Source: Cryptomeria japonica
Taxonomy: Eukaryota > Streptophyta > Pinopsida > Cupressales > Cupressaceae
Length of the DNA stretch: 62,000 nt
Direction: 5' to 3'
Assembly (NCBI RefSeq): GCF_030272615.1
Contig: NC_081415.1
Coordinates: 422,745,757-422,807,756, forward strand
The translations under genes and the position numbers were made by a program. The notes under the pieces are model-generated. The model saw nothing but the letters and a program-made list of their open reading frames with translations, did no database searches and had not been told where the DNA came from. Of the stretch, positions 1 through 12,500 are shown in pieces; positions within the stretch are counted from its first letter, which is position 1, and every line of letters starts with the position of its first letter.

Positions 1-147
1 GAAAGGAAATTGGAGAAAAACAGGCAAATTGGAAGGGCTTATGTCCATGCCAAAAGATGGCAGGGTCGTCCATGTTGTGGTATGGATTGCTCCTCTTACT
101 AGTGTTGGTCGCTTGGGCGACCCTACAACTTAACACAATGCTCTTGT

Positions 148-455
148 ATGCCTTGCAGCTTAAGGCGTTAGGAGTTTCAGATGACAAAAGATCTAGCAGG
201 TCAGACGCATAAACAACTCTCCCACATGCCTTGCAGCTTAAGGCACCAGGACTTTCGGATGATAAAAAGGTCTAGCAAGTCGGAAAGATGATAACATGGC
301 TCTCTCGCATGCCTTGCAGCTTAAGGCATCAGGACTTTTGGATAATAATAAGGTCTATCAATTCGGAAAGATGAAAACATGGCTCTCTTGCATGCCTTGC
401 AGCTTAAGGCATTACTTTTGGATGACTAAAAGGTCTAGCAGGTCAGGAGGATGAA
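148..455. repeat. Tandem repeat, four copies of a 78-83 bp unit
   Basis: The phrase ATGCCTTGCAGCTTAAGGC recurs at 148, 226, 309 and 392, each time followed by a related block containing AGGTCTAGCA or a close variant. Spacing is 78, 83 and 83 bp. The last copy carries a short deletion. It is a minisatellite-like array with no coding potential that I can recognise. Confidence 0.8.
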
Positions 456-2164
456 AAATGGAGGGGGAAAACACTTGAAAATAGGTATGAAAGCACTAGA
501 GGGCTTCCATCAAGTCTGAAAAGGCTGTGAAGAAAATGAGCACGCCATTTGGGCCATGCAATGTGCCACTGGATTGCTATTAGACGTGCATATTGACTCA
601 TGCAAATTTGGGTACCTATAGAAGCATGCATTTTTACTTGATCATACAAAAACATATTATGGATGAGACAGATGATTCCACGCAATAGATTAAAACCTAG
701 ACACAATGAGAAGTTGTAAATAAGGACAGATAGGGAAGTGTTCAAAATGATGTTTTAGCTAGTGGTCCCTGTGGACACGTACTCCTAGTTTTCTTCCACT
801 CTCAGTGATTGGAGTTTCTTGGAGACAAGGTGGCAGGGATTGAAACACTGCTTTTAGCCATATATTCTCCTAACGTTTGTCTTTTGGCTTTTGCTAAAGC
901 TGTACAATCTGTATTATTTTATTTAAGTTCTTTGGAAGATAAGTCCTCCCTTGCATCCATAAGATCATTACCACAAAAACATAAGTTAAATGGTGGTACA
1001 TGTATACCCAAGAGAATGTATTGCACTCACATATCCAAGTTTGTGAGGAAGAAAAACTTATCTGAGACTGATAGTTGTAGTGATATGCAATAATTTGGTA
1101 CGTAAGATGAGGTCAGAAACGTTTTTAGAAAATTAAGATTGTAGGAATTTTTTTTTGTGAATCAAATCACATAGGCGGCCTCCTCTACATAACAAATTAT
1201 AGAAGTCCTAACTTTCTAAGGACATATGACCACTACTTACATTATGATTTTCTAATAAGATAGCTCATTATTGATTACATAAGTTGTCTAGGTACACCAT
1301 GTGCCTTCTCCGTTGGGAAGGCTTATCTCTGAAGCTAAAGGTATCTGCTATAGAGACACATGCAACAAATTCAGTTTGCAGGCCAAAATTTGAATGTGTA
1401 AAAGCTGTAGTATTCCTTGAAAATGTGCCATATAATGGCTTAAATAACATGTCAAGGCATTTCTTTATTTGAATAATGATTGTCTAAATTGCAGAGAATT
1501 CCATCATGAACATTGCTATCTGGCCTCTGAAATATTGAACAACTTTAATGTGTGTAAAATTTGTTGTCTATATTGTTCAGGAAAAACCAAGGTGCTGATT
1601 GATGACAAACTTATGAGTTGCTGAAAATAATTCTAACCCTTTTGTGTGACTTACTCAATTTTCCAAATCTCTTCCAGCCAAGTGATTTGTGTTTTCATGA
1701 TGGGTTTTTGGATACTTAGAAATAGGTCATGGAGTCGCCCTTATAGAATATGTTCCCTTTGTTTCTATTCATCCATTTGTAAGTGTCCTTATATATATGA
1801 CTCTGACTTTTAGTGCTGGTTGTGATGCCAAACTTTCCCATAACAGTACAGCAGAAATTGTGTTGCCAGATTTTGGAGGTGAACAAGGGTTTTCGATTTC
1901 AGGGTTTGAGTTTGTTCCCTTTGTGTTCTGATACAATTTCCTGTTCTTTCTGTTTGAGGTGAAATGTTAGAAGGTTTTATGCTAGCTCAAGTTCTATTCT
2001 TGTATTTATTGTACCCTTAGGTTCTTCCTTAAATATCACATTATCTCTTACCTTTTTTGCATGTAGATTCTCATCCCATACCACTTTTGGCTGTTCCCCA
2101 TCTTCATAGAGATACTCACGCAATACTATGTGTGGCGTTTCCTCATTTCCATGGGGGTTCTTTG

Positions 2165-2735
2165 TCACATGCAATCTATAGTGCTTCCTTTACTTTATAT
2201 GGATGTAACTTCTTTAACGAGAGAGAAAATACTTGGAACCATATTTCTTGTGCAAGGTCAGATGATTCCTTCTGCAACTCTTCGACCTTTTTGTACTTGT
2301 TGTAGCATGCCAAACTTGTTTACATGACAAAATATGTTAAGAATCACATATTCACAAAATAAAGATATTAGAAAATTGAAATGTAAAGCTGTGAATAAAG
2401 TGAATTGATTTCTATACATATCATAGAAGCAGATATCGTTTTTCATTGGTGTTCTTTATCCCTTACAATCTATGGTGCTTCCTTTTCTTCCTATGGATGT
2501 AACTTCTTTAACAAGAGTGAAAATATTTGGTACTGTATTTCTTGTGCAAGGTGAGATGATTCCTTCTGCAACTCTTGGACCTTTTGGTACTCTTTTTAGT
2601 ATACCAAACTTGTATACATGATAAATATGTTAAGAATCACATACTCACAAAATCAATATATTAGAAAATAGACCTGAAAAGCTGTGAATAAAGTGAATTG
2701 ATTTCTATACATATCATAGAAGCATATATCTTTAA
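2165..2735. repeat. Tandem duplication of a roughly 290-bp unit
   Basis: Two adjacent blocks are similar over about 280 bp with a period near 294: GATGATTCCTTCTGCAACTC occurs at 2261 and 2555, and both copies end with the same run reaching TATCATAGAAGCA. Substitutions and small indels show that the duplication is not recent. A short open frame in the first copy is not preserved in the second, so I see no reason to call it a gene. Confidence 0.75.
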
Positions 2736-3443
2736 TTTATTGCTATATATAATTTATCATCTAGGCTGCCAAGAAAGTCATGAAAATATCTCGTATTCCA
2801 AAAATACTGGTCAACAAGATTTTGACTGAGAAATCCTGATTTATGATTTATCATGTTTTATTTCCAAAGATTTTCCCAATTTATTCTGAGATTTTGGCAA
2901 TGTTTTCATTTTCTACTTTATATGATAATTCCATGGAGTTTCTTGGCTGGGGAGAGGGGGAATATATACTTATGCTTTGCTAGAGACCAACATTTGCCGC
3001 CATAGTAACTTTTGAGGACTTGTTGGTAAAATGGAGGTGTTGATGAACTCAAGTCTCAAATTTTAATAGATTTTAGATCAGGACACCTCTTCTTTTTACA
3101 CTGTATTGATGCTCCCAATCACACTTGTAACTAAGGGGCTGTGGTATCTGACCTAAAAACGTGGCAGGGTGCCTCCTTGCATGTAGATGCTTAATCCCAT
3201 TCTTTTCCAATCGGGTCTTGCCCAATGACATTGAACTGATTTTGTAAGGTGTCATGAATATTTTTAGACTTAAGTTCTTCAAGCTGGTGAAGCCTTTGGT
3301 TTTCTTAAGCAACAGTTTTCCATGTAGGTATCTGTTATATGAATGTAATTATAATGTTTATTAGTCTGTAAGTTCCAAATTTTAAGCATTTTTTTCAGAA
3401 CTAATGCACCTGTAAGTCAGGCATACAATTCAACAATTTCCAG

Positions 3444-3519
3444 GGCACAGAGGAGCAGTACGTGGGTTGGCTGTGTCTACAGATGGTGAATGGCTTGCAT
3501 CTTGTGGAGATGATTGTGT
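3444..3519 (+). CDS. DCAF13: DCAF13 exon, first visible (WD repeat with GH start)
   Basis: Encodes GHRGAVRGLAVSTDGEW and the following SCGDDC segment, the opening strands of a WD repeat. It starts after an acceptor ending TTTCCAG and completes a glycine codon begun in an exon outside the window. The donor is GTAAG at 3520 and the exon ends in phase 2. Confidence 0.9.
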
Positions 3520-6500
3520 GTAAGAATAAACACCTTGTATTTTTTTTGAATTATTACTATTGATATTTTTGAGCGTACTATAAATGCATAATCGCATTGA
3601 AAACATAATATTTTTTAACCTTCAGTTTTTGTTTACTTCAAGTTTACTGATATTTGGAATTTTTATTTACTCTTTTCTTGTATATGTTATTTTAAGAAAA
3701 GCTCTCTATTACTTTGTATAACCAGTATGTAAGATAGCATAAATTTTTGCCCTGATATATATTGTTTCTTATGTACAGTGTTAGACTATGGGAAATTTCA
3801 GCTGCTGGTATAGGGGAATCAATTGGTGGATCCAATAATATTCAAAAGGTCATTACTTGATGCAAATTTTTTTGTTTTGCTTGTGTGGAATTAAATTGGG
3901 ATTACATGTGAAAATTGCAATAATTAAAACATATGTTAATTTTTTTAGCGAGATGGTTGACAAGTACTGTTTGTTTATTTTATGCCACAGCCAGCAGCAA
4001 CATATGTGGGAAAAAATTCTTTCAGGTACTAATTCTAATAACAATTTCATGTGGAATCTTTTTGAAGCATTATTCTTTTCCATCTAAGAGAATTTGTCTG
4101 CATTGTAAAACATTTTAACTTTTCAACATTAACACCTGTTGGAAAACATTTTTTTTGTGTTGGTAACATGTTTGTTATTTTGTTTACACAAGAACTGTAG
4201 AAAAGTGTGTGTGCGTGCGTGTTAAGAAATAGTTTCTCAAGTTAGGTATATGGTCTCATTGTGTTTCTATGCTCCACCAGATTCTTGCACATATTTGGTT
4301 TGCCTGCTACTGAGTGGGCTACTAAAATATGCTGTATATTAGATTACAGTTTTTGGCATTCCAAAGTTCTATCAAGATTGCTTGCTTGCTTTGGTATTTG
4401 TCAAATATGATTATTGAAGCGATAATCATTGTGGGACTATGTTACCCCAAGTTTTGGGGATGGGGACGGGAGGGAGCCATTTTTTAGGGGACAGCAGGGG
4501 ACTACTAGAAAAATAGGGAAAATTTTAAAAAGATAGAAAGTTTCTAATATTCTTTTGATAGCATTCATAAGGCAATTGTCATATACATCATAGAACCTTA
4601 ACATATAATATTGGACTTTAATTGATATATTCATTTCTTAGAAAGCGACAAACAAATGAATTTTTAAAATAATTTGATTGCATTCATTGACAAAACACAT
4701 GACATGTTATATAAAAATTATATCAAAATGCCGAAAGCTTGCAACTTTCAATTACAAATGACAAATATATAGAAATATCCAGGTGTCCCTAATCAGCCAC
4801 TACATAGGATGAATACTATAACAACTTCACTAACTTCTTATCCTAAATGTAGGTGGGCTGTTCAACCACTTTGATTATCTTACTCCTATTTTCACTACTA
4901 AATTCTCTACGTGAGTTGTTAACGCAACTCGCACAATATTACCCTCTCACAATAATATAGTTTTAAGTTGTTTCTCAACAACTTAATATTAACTTACCTA
5001 ACTTTATTTTATAACACATTAAGAAAGACAACTTAAACACCCATGTGGACACTAACAAATACCAACCCCCCCCACACACCTTAATGACAAACCTGATAGG
5101 TTTTGTCATTACATCATTTTGAACACACAGTCACTTCTTTGATGAACTTGGACATACAAATAGTTCACTTCTATAAATCCATCCTGAAATCTACAGACAA
5201 CTTACCAAGCAACCTCTTCTTATGGGCCTATCCCGAAATCTTCAAGTTGCATCATGTGTCAAAGAGCTTTATAATAGATCCATATTGAAATCTATCAAGC
5301 TTGTCAGGTCTTCCTTAACCTTTGTGTCAAATCAAGACAACTCATTTTCTTTCAAACTACACATGTGCTATCTCAACATCAAGCTAGAGTACGAGTACAC
5401 TTGCCACTGTTGTACCTTCCTAGTAGTTTATTCCACAACTTGATGTCGACTGAGATTTGGTACAACACCTCTTTTGTCCTACATTGTCCATCAAGACTCA
5501 ACAATAGACTTTGACTGACACATTTTGAGAACAACTTTTACAAATAAGTAATAACACTCACACTCAACAATAACATATTAAAATGCAAATTTATCATCGA
5601 ATGTTTGAGGAACACCATCACCACCTTCATCAGTGTCATGCTCTTCAATGCTTTCAAATACAATCAATGCTTCCGGCTTGAGTTTCCTGCTCAGCAATTC
5701 CTTAGCCCTCTGAAAACAGTTGATTTTAATATGACCATCTTTCTTACAATAGTAACATGCATGACGATCTTTGAATGAGGATTCTACCTTTACTATTGAT
5801 GTGCTGACTTTGGTTGATGGCTTTCTGTTGAATTGGCGTCCCTTGAATTGAGCTGCAAAAGCACTTTCTGTCTTGTGAATGAAAACCTTCATCTTGCATC
5901 AGTCTTCTTTCCTTTTGCAGAAATAAAGTTGACACTTTTTCAAAGTCAAAGTGTTTGAGTTTCTGCAATCACGTATAGTGATTCAACAAAAGCTCCATAA
6001 GATGCTTGCAACCCTCTTATTCTGACCATATCTTCGTTGTCTATCTTTTTCTTCATAGACACTAATTGATCATGCACATCCTTAAGATTCATGATGTAGT
6101 CTGAAACTTAACCTCCTACCCGCAACTGAGAGTAGTATAACCGATTCTTCAAAAACAATGATATGCTTGCTTCCGAAGCCTTTCTACTTATCATGCATCT
6201 TGGTCCACAAATCTGAAACAAATTCTTCATTGCGAACTTTAGGAATCAAGCCATCTACAACAGACAATTTCAGCATCAACAAGGCTTCGTTATGACGTTC
6301 GGCATCGATATCTGGTCTCTTCTCTCTTTTTTAGCAGAATTTTTGCGAGTTTCCTATGCTCACAAATTGTGAGGATTTTATGAATCCAAACACTATAGTT
6401 GGTGCGAGTCAATTTTTGTGACTCCGGTAGCAAAAGAGCCTGGATGTTCCCCGCCATTGACAACTTCATTGACAACTTCAAGTCTGAGTCAGACTCATTT

Positions 6501-9500
6501 CATTAGTTGTGAAGAAAGAATATATCCTTCCCCTTTGTTGTGAACTTCTTACAAGAAGTGCCGGGTACCACTGATCATGCACTCCAATTACAATTACTAT
6601 TTTTTTATTTTTGACAATTTTCGACACTCGTACATTTTGATACAGTTTTTATAACATGATAACTAATAACCTGACAAAATAAACCCTATTTTGAACCAAA
6701 TAATAACTTGATTTGACTTAATGCTAATCAAATAAACTCAACTTTACATATAGTACCATTTCTTCAACTAATAAGACATCCATAAATATAATCTACAACC
6801 CAAAATGAACACCTCCACCTATGCCCATACCTTGATAGCATAAAGAAAGGGAATTTGTAACTAAGCCAAGTCAATGATGAACACTACAACAACACACAGA
6901 TGTAAATGAAATTCTGACCTTGATTCGCTGCACTAGCAGGAAAGATTCGGAATATAAAATAAGAGGCCATCAAATGGAATGCCTATGTAGGAAGTGCTAG
7001 GTATTCATACAATGCATAAGAGTTGAATCCACATAAGGTGAGCTTTCACCATGACCAGCAACATCGTCCACAAAACTATGCTACAAGGATTTCTTCACTG
7101 CTAGCGGCCAGCATGAATCCTAAACACCAAACATTGAACTTGTGCCAATATTACAGCTCATGCTACCAAGACTATATCCGTACAAGAGTGGAGCTGTGCT
7201 TTGGAGAATACTCATTCTCAAGCTAGAAGTTGCGCCACAAAATCCTTATGCCCATCAATGGTGAAAAGTCAAATATTCTGAAAGCTGCGCTAAACCCGTT
7301 TCTCTTGCACACAGCAGGAAGGATTGATGCAAAGATATAATGCCTGCGTTTTAGAAGTGCAGGGCATTTGGATGCAAAAACATTCAATAGCTTGCAGAAA
7401 AAGATGCACACAGCAATATCTTTGTCCATGGTGTCTATAAAGGACCCCGATAAATCCATCTGCCCATTTTACACATTTGTCGCCAAAGAAAGAGCTGAAT
7501 GCATATCGCCATAGCCTGTCTGGCCACATCTGCTAAAAAATTGAAGGCAAGGGAGCACCAAATGCAAAGCAAGCCAAAAGATGAGGGTCGAGTTTGTGCA
7601 ATCTGCTGGCAGAATTAGTGTTTGATGGCTACGAGCAGCTTGATATTGGTTCTTTTGAATGGTTGTTTCAATACGAAGAAGTGGACCCCATCCTTCACTG
7701 GCTCTATTTTAACAGATCTCTGCATTATGATAATGAATTTGCAGCTGGTTTCATCTTTTCCACTGCAAAAAATATCCAAAACTTATCTCCACGACAATAG
7801 CGAAAGATAGTTCAGGTTTCACCAAAACAGTTTATGATAAACTCCATCGGCTTCAAGAAACAAAGTGCTGGCCTCTAGTTAGCAAAAAAAGATCTTTCAA
7901 TAACATGTGATGGTAATTTTGGCTTCCTACAATCCACACTAGAAAAAAATGAATGGAACTTTTATGCCATTAAAAACCTAACCGACAAGCAAATGCAACT
8001 CTCAAGTTTGGAGAAGTCAGTGGGCTAGACAAGCCTTTTCCATGTTGGAATCAACCAAACACAATTATTTGAGATCAGAGAGAATACCACGCTACGACAA
8101 AAGAGGAGACATTCATTGTGAATACCAACTGCCAATCTAGACCTCAGACCTTATCCATGAACTATCATGAGAAGTGCTAGCACACCTCTGGAAGCGCCAG
8201 TAAATCTCTCCTCATCACAAAATATAGGCACAGAAAATGAACCTGCTCTGATACCATGTAATAAATTTGTGCAGAGTTCGTAGGAGTCAAAGAAATTTTA
8301 TTCACAGAATAACAATGCTTCTCTATATTTTCTATTAATTATAAGAGGTTCACAATACAAAAAGTAACACCATCGAGAGTTTCACAGTCAGCAATACATC
8401 ATACAGATAACCCTTGATGCTCACCTCAAAAAACTGAAACTACCAGGAATGAAGAGTCCTATTACAACACATATCTAGGATCACCTATACATATACATAG
8501 TGCAGTTCATTACATTGCATAAAAGGATTAATTAAACTGTATTTCTCCATCCAGGGAGCTAGAATCTCCCGCATTTTCCACCCATGCTGTCCAACCTTGT
8601 GATCCATCACACCATCTCAGAACTTTACCCCACAGTATGGGGTCAAGATATGGATGTATGACCGCTTCAGCCACTGGAATGTTCTGTTCCTGAGCTTGCT
8701 GACCTCTGTCATTCTGCTTTTTGAGTTCTCTCATGAAGTTTTCCAAGCCTATCTCAAAGGGAGACCTGTCACTGGAGGATCTAGACCAGGTGAAGCCATG
8801 AGAAATCTCCCTTGTCAACATCCTAGCAGATCCATCTTGCAGCAACCTTTTAAACTTTCTCTGTGCAATCCTCATTGCTATGGTCAACTGCACATTAATA
8901 TCATGAAAGATGAGTCTCCTCCAAAGAAATGCGATTCGGACTCGGCAAGGCCGACTCGGACTCGGACTCAGCAAGGCCAACTCGGACTCGGACTCGGTTG
9001 GACTCGGGAAAGTGAAAAACTCAAGAAATTTAGAGATTTTTAAAGATTTAAAACTTGTTTCATGCACCCTTTATTGAATACACCTTAAGACACAATAACA
9101 TCATCAAACTTGGCTCATTTGATTACATACACAAGTATACATCAATCACGTAAGCATAAACGCAAATTGTAGCTAAAGGAAATAACAAACATAGATATAT
9201 AAATATTGTCAAATGTATACAATATTACAAAACTCATGAAATAAAAAATCCATGTCATCATATGATCATCATCAAATGTTCCATACAAATACCAAAGGTA
9301 AATACAACTACAAGCCTATGGCTCAGAGGAGTGTGCACCCTTTGGCCCCGACCCGTTGCGAAGGCGTCTAAGGTAGGTCCTGGATGATTCGGCAGCCATA
9401 GTTGCTGCTTGTGACACCATGCCATGCTCACCAACATCAGGAACATCTGTGTCACTATCTACCTCTGAATCTCTTGTCTTTGCTCGTGCTCTTCGCTCCT

Positions 9501-12500
9501 CCTTTGCCATGGCTACAGCTTCAGCCTCTATATCTACCTGGTCGATCCAATTAGTGTCATCATCACTAAAGACAGCCACAGGATCTGTCTCAGTGGCCCA
9601 CTTTGCATTAGGATCAACCTCATCTAGAATGATAGGAGAGATGTCAGCTAATGCATTCTTTCTCATTCTCAAGCGAGGTTGTAATGAACAAAGACGAGAT
9701 CATTCATCTTCTCCATGGATAATCTTTTGCGCCTCTTGGAGTGTATGTGCTCAAACATACTCCAATTGCGCTCACAACCAGATGCGCTGCATGGTTGGCT
9801 CAAGATACGAATGGCCAACTTTTGAAGATTTGGTGTCATTGGGCCAAAAAAGCTCCACCAATAATTTGAGTTTGAAATGAGAAAAATAAATAAATTCAGT
9901 CTCACTCATAAACTCTTTTAACAATATACAATAAAACTAAAATTAAGCCTTACAATTTTTTTTTACTTGGCATCATAGTTGTCCTACTTTCTTTGGCGAT
10001 AGGACGAGAGAAGGTCCCCCCTTGTGCATTTGAGAACAATTGTAGCTCTTGAATAAGCTCTATCTGAGTAGAACCAGCAGGTGCCATCTTCTCCATGATT
10101 GAGTATAGCCCATTAAGGACCTCCACATCAGCCTTGAAAGCAGGGCTAAAATGGAATGCCAGATTCAGATAATAGGTTGGTGCATGGATGGGCCTATGAA
10201 GCTGATGATGCCATCTCCTATTAATGATCTCCCAAATGGGACCATACTTGCTCTCATCTCCTCCATAGACGGATTTGATGCCCTCCTTCGCCCTATCCAT
10301 GCCCTCATATATGTAGCCCATTGCGGGCTTTTCTCCATCTGCAACTCACAACAAAACCACCAAGGGCTTTAACAAACTGCAAAATTGAAAATATTGTGTA
10401 ATTTAGAAAAATGAGCAAATAAGAGAATATGATGAATAAGTTATAAAACAAAAGTTAAATTGTAGAATTTATAAAAAATTTACCTTCACTATCTCATCAC
10501 AAGGGATCCAAAAGTCTCGCTCATAAAAAATGTAGTCTGCTATATCTTTCCCTGCAGGGGTGGCAGCATAGGATGAGGAAGACCACTCCTCACCAACAAT
10601 CATATGTCTCAAGGTCGACTTACAGCGAAGCATGGACTGCAATGTGATGAAGTTTGTGGCAAATCTTGTGATTCCTGGATGAGCTAACTCCTTCTGCTCT
10701 GTGTATTGTCTCATAAGAGCCAACACCCATGAATGATTATATACGAATTTGCACACATTTCTCGCCCTTTCTACACATCTCTTGACCCATGGGAGTTTTC
10801 CAATATCCTCCAACATGAGGTCAATGCAATGGGCGACACATGGAGTCCAAACTATAGATGGGTGCCTCTCCATCAATAGTCTACCTGCAACAACATAATT
10901 TGTTGCATTGTAATTAATGAAGTTACAAAATAGTAATTAATTTGCAAGCAAAATTAGTTTGTAATCAAAAGTTTACCTGCAGCAACATAATTTGCTGCAT
11001 TGTCGGTCACCACTTGTACCACGTTCTCCTCACCCACCTCATCAATCACCTCCTCTATCTTCTCACATAGGTAGGTGGCATTCTTGCAATGGGCGGAGGC
11101 ATCAACGAACTTGATGAAAACGGTGCCCCCTGAAATAAAAAAATAAAGCAAGATCAATGATCATTCAATAAATCATTAAATGAAAAATAAAAAATTAATG
11201 ACCAAATGAAACTAAAATTAATCAATCACCTGCGGAAGAAACAAGAAAATTAAGTAGAGTTCTATTTCTCCTATCCGTCCAACCATCAGTCATGATGGTG
11301 CAACCTTTAGTGCTCCATATCTGGTGTTGTTCACCTAATTCCTTCTTCACATCATTCACCAATTGAGTCAAAATGGGTCCCCTCAAATCAGACTCAGAAG
11401 GGGCTTTGAACCCCGCCTCGCTTATGGTAAGGGCATCAACCATTTCTTGCCAATAAGGAGACTTGTCACAAATAAATTAAATGAGACAAGTTAAGTATGT
11501 ACGGGAAAAACTAAAACGAAGAATCAAAGTATAAAAATTAAAACAATCAAACTTAAAACATTCACCTGGCTGTAAAGAATGGAACATTGTCGTAGACCCA
11601 AAACCTGCCAACTACCATTTTAGCGACATCATGGACCTCCTTGTTCCAACCCATGCTCTCAAGCGGTTGTTGGGACCCAAGAGTAGTGCGAGGCGCAAAG
11701 AAGGTATCCAACCTAGATTTACGAATTCTAGGTCCAATGCTAACACTCCCACTACCACTGGCAGTGCTAGGAACATGAGTAGTGGCACCTGGAGAAGCAA
11801 AAGCACTAGCACCAGCAGTGGCATGGTGAGTGAGACGATATGGAGGCATGGAAGAAGGCCCTTCAACACAACCTAAAGCTGTCCCACTTCCAATGGCCGG
11901 GAGATCATCCTTTTGCTTCTTTTTGTTTTCAATTGCTTCAACAATTACATAGCACTCGCGTATGGCCTCAGTCGTTGCTTCAATGCATCAGTCGGCATCA
12001 TGCCCACGCACACCAATAATATGGTATTTCAATCTATATAAGCCTCCATCGAATATTTTTTTGCAAAAAGAACACTTTGTCTGCCCCTTTTTTGCCCTGG
12101 AAAATCCTCATGAAATTTCCAAGTAGGGTCCTTTCTAATGGGGGGTCTAGAAGAACTAGAAGACATTGTATGATAGTTTTGTGAAACTTGAGGCAAATAA
12201 GAAAGTGAAGGTTGCTACAATAAAACATTACAAATACAAAAACAAATTAATACATTCATTCTCATTGAACATTTTTTTCATAAAAACTAAGGTAGGGTTT
12301 GTAAAAAAAGTTTACAAACCCTTCATACAACCCTACATAGTAACATACAAAAGATTTTGGAAGAAAATGTAGAACTTTCAAAATAAATGAATAGAAAATG
12401 GAATTTTTGCATACAAAAAACAAAAAAAACTCAAAAAAAACAATCTTAACTCTTACAACAAGCTTGAAATGAGCTGCAAACTCTTCCTATCCAACTCTTG

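Larger units (their letters stand above)
1..3443. other. Intronic sequence upstream of the first visible exon
   Basis: No exon of the DCAF13/SOF1 gene and no other convincing gene is visible here. The first exon in the window begins with two bases that complete a split glycine codon, so this stretch should be the intron that precedes it, with the exons for about the first 100 residues further upstream. Small open frames in both strands lack recognisable domains. The stretch contains a fourfold tandem repeat near its left end and a roughly 290-bp tandem duplication at about 2160-2750, listed separately. Calling it an intron is inference from the gene model. Confidence 0.55.

Noticed and set aside
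1-455. CRISPR-like array because of evenly spaced repeats
   Set aside because: The whole 80-bp unit is repeated, not a short repeat with unique spacers, and the genome is eukaryotic.
2057-2327. Possible gene at 2057-2327 (+) with Leu/Val/Gln-rich frame
   Set aside because: The frame is not kept in the adjacent tandem copy, has no exon partners and no recognised domain.
3857-4087. 76-codon + frame over the micro-exon region
   Set aside because: Different reading frame from the exon at 3991-4025 and without family similarity.
8654-9043. 129-codon + frame at the left end of hAT-1
   Set aside because: Runs antisense through the LINE ORF2 tail and the GACTCGG repeats; a shadow.
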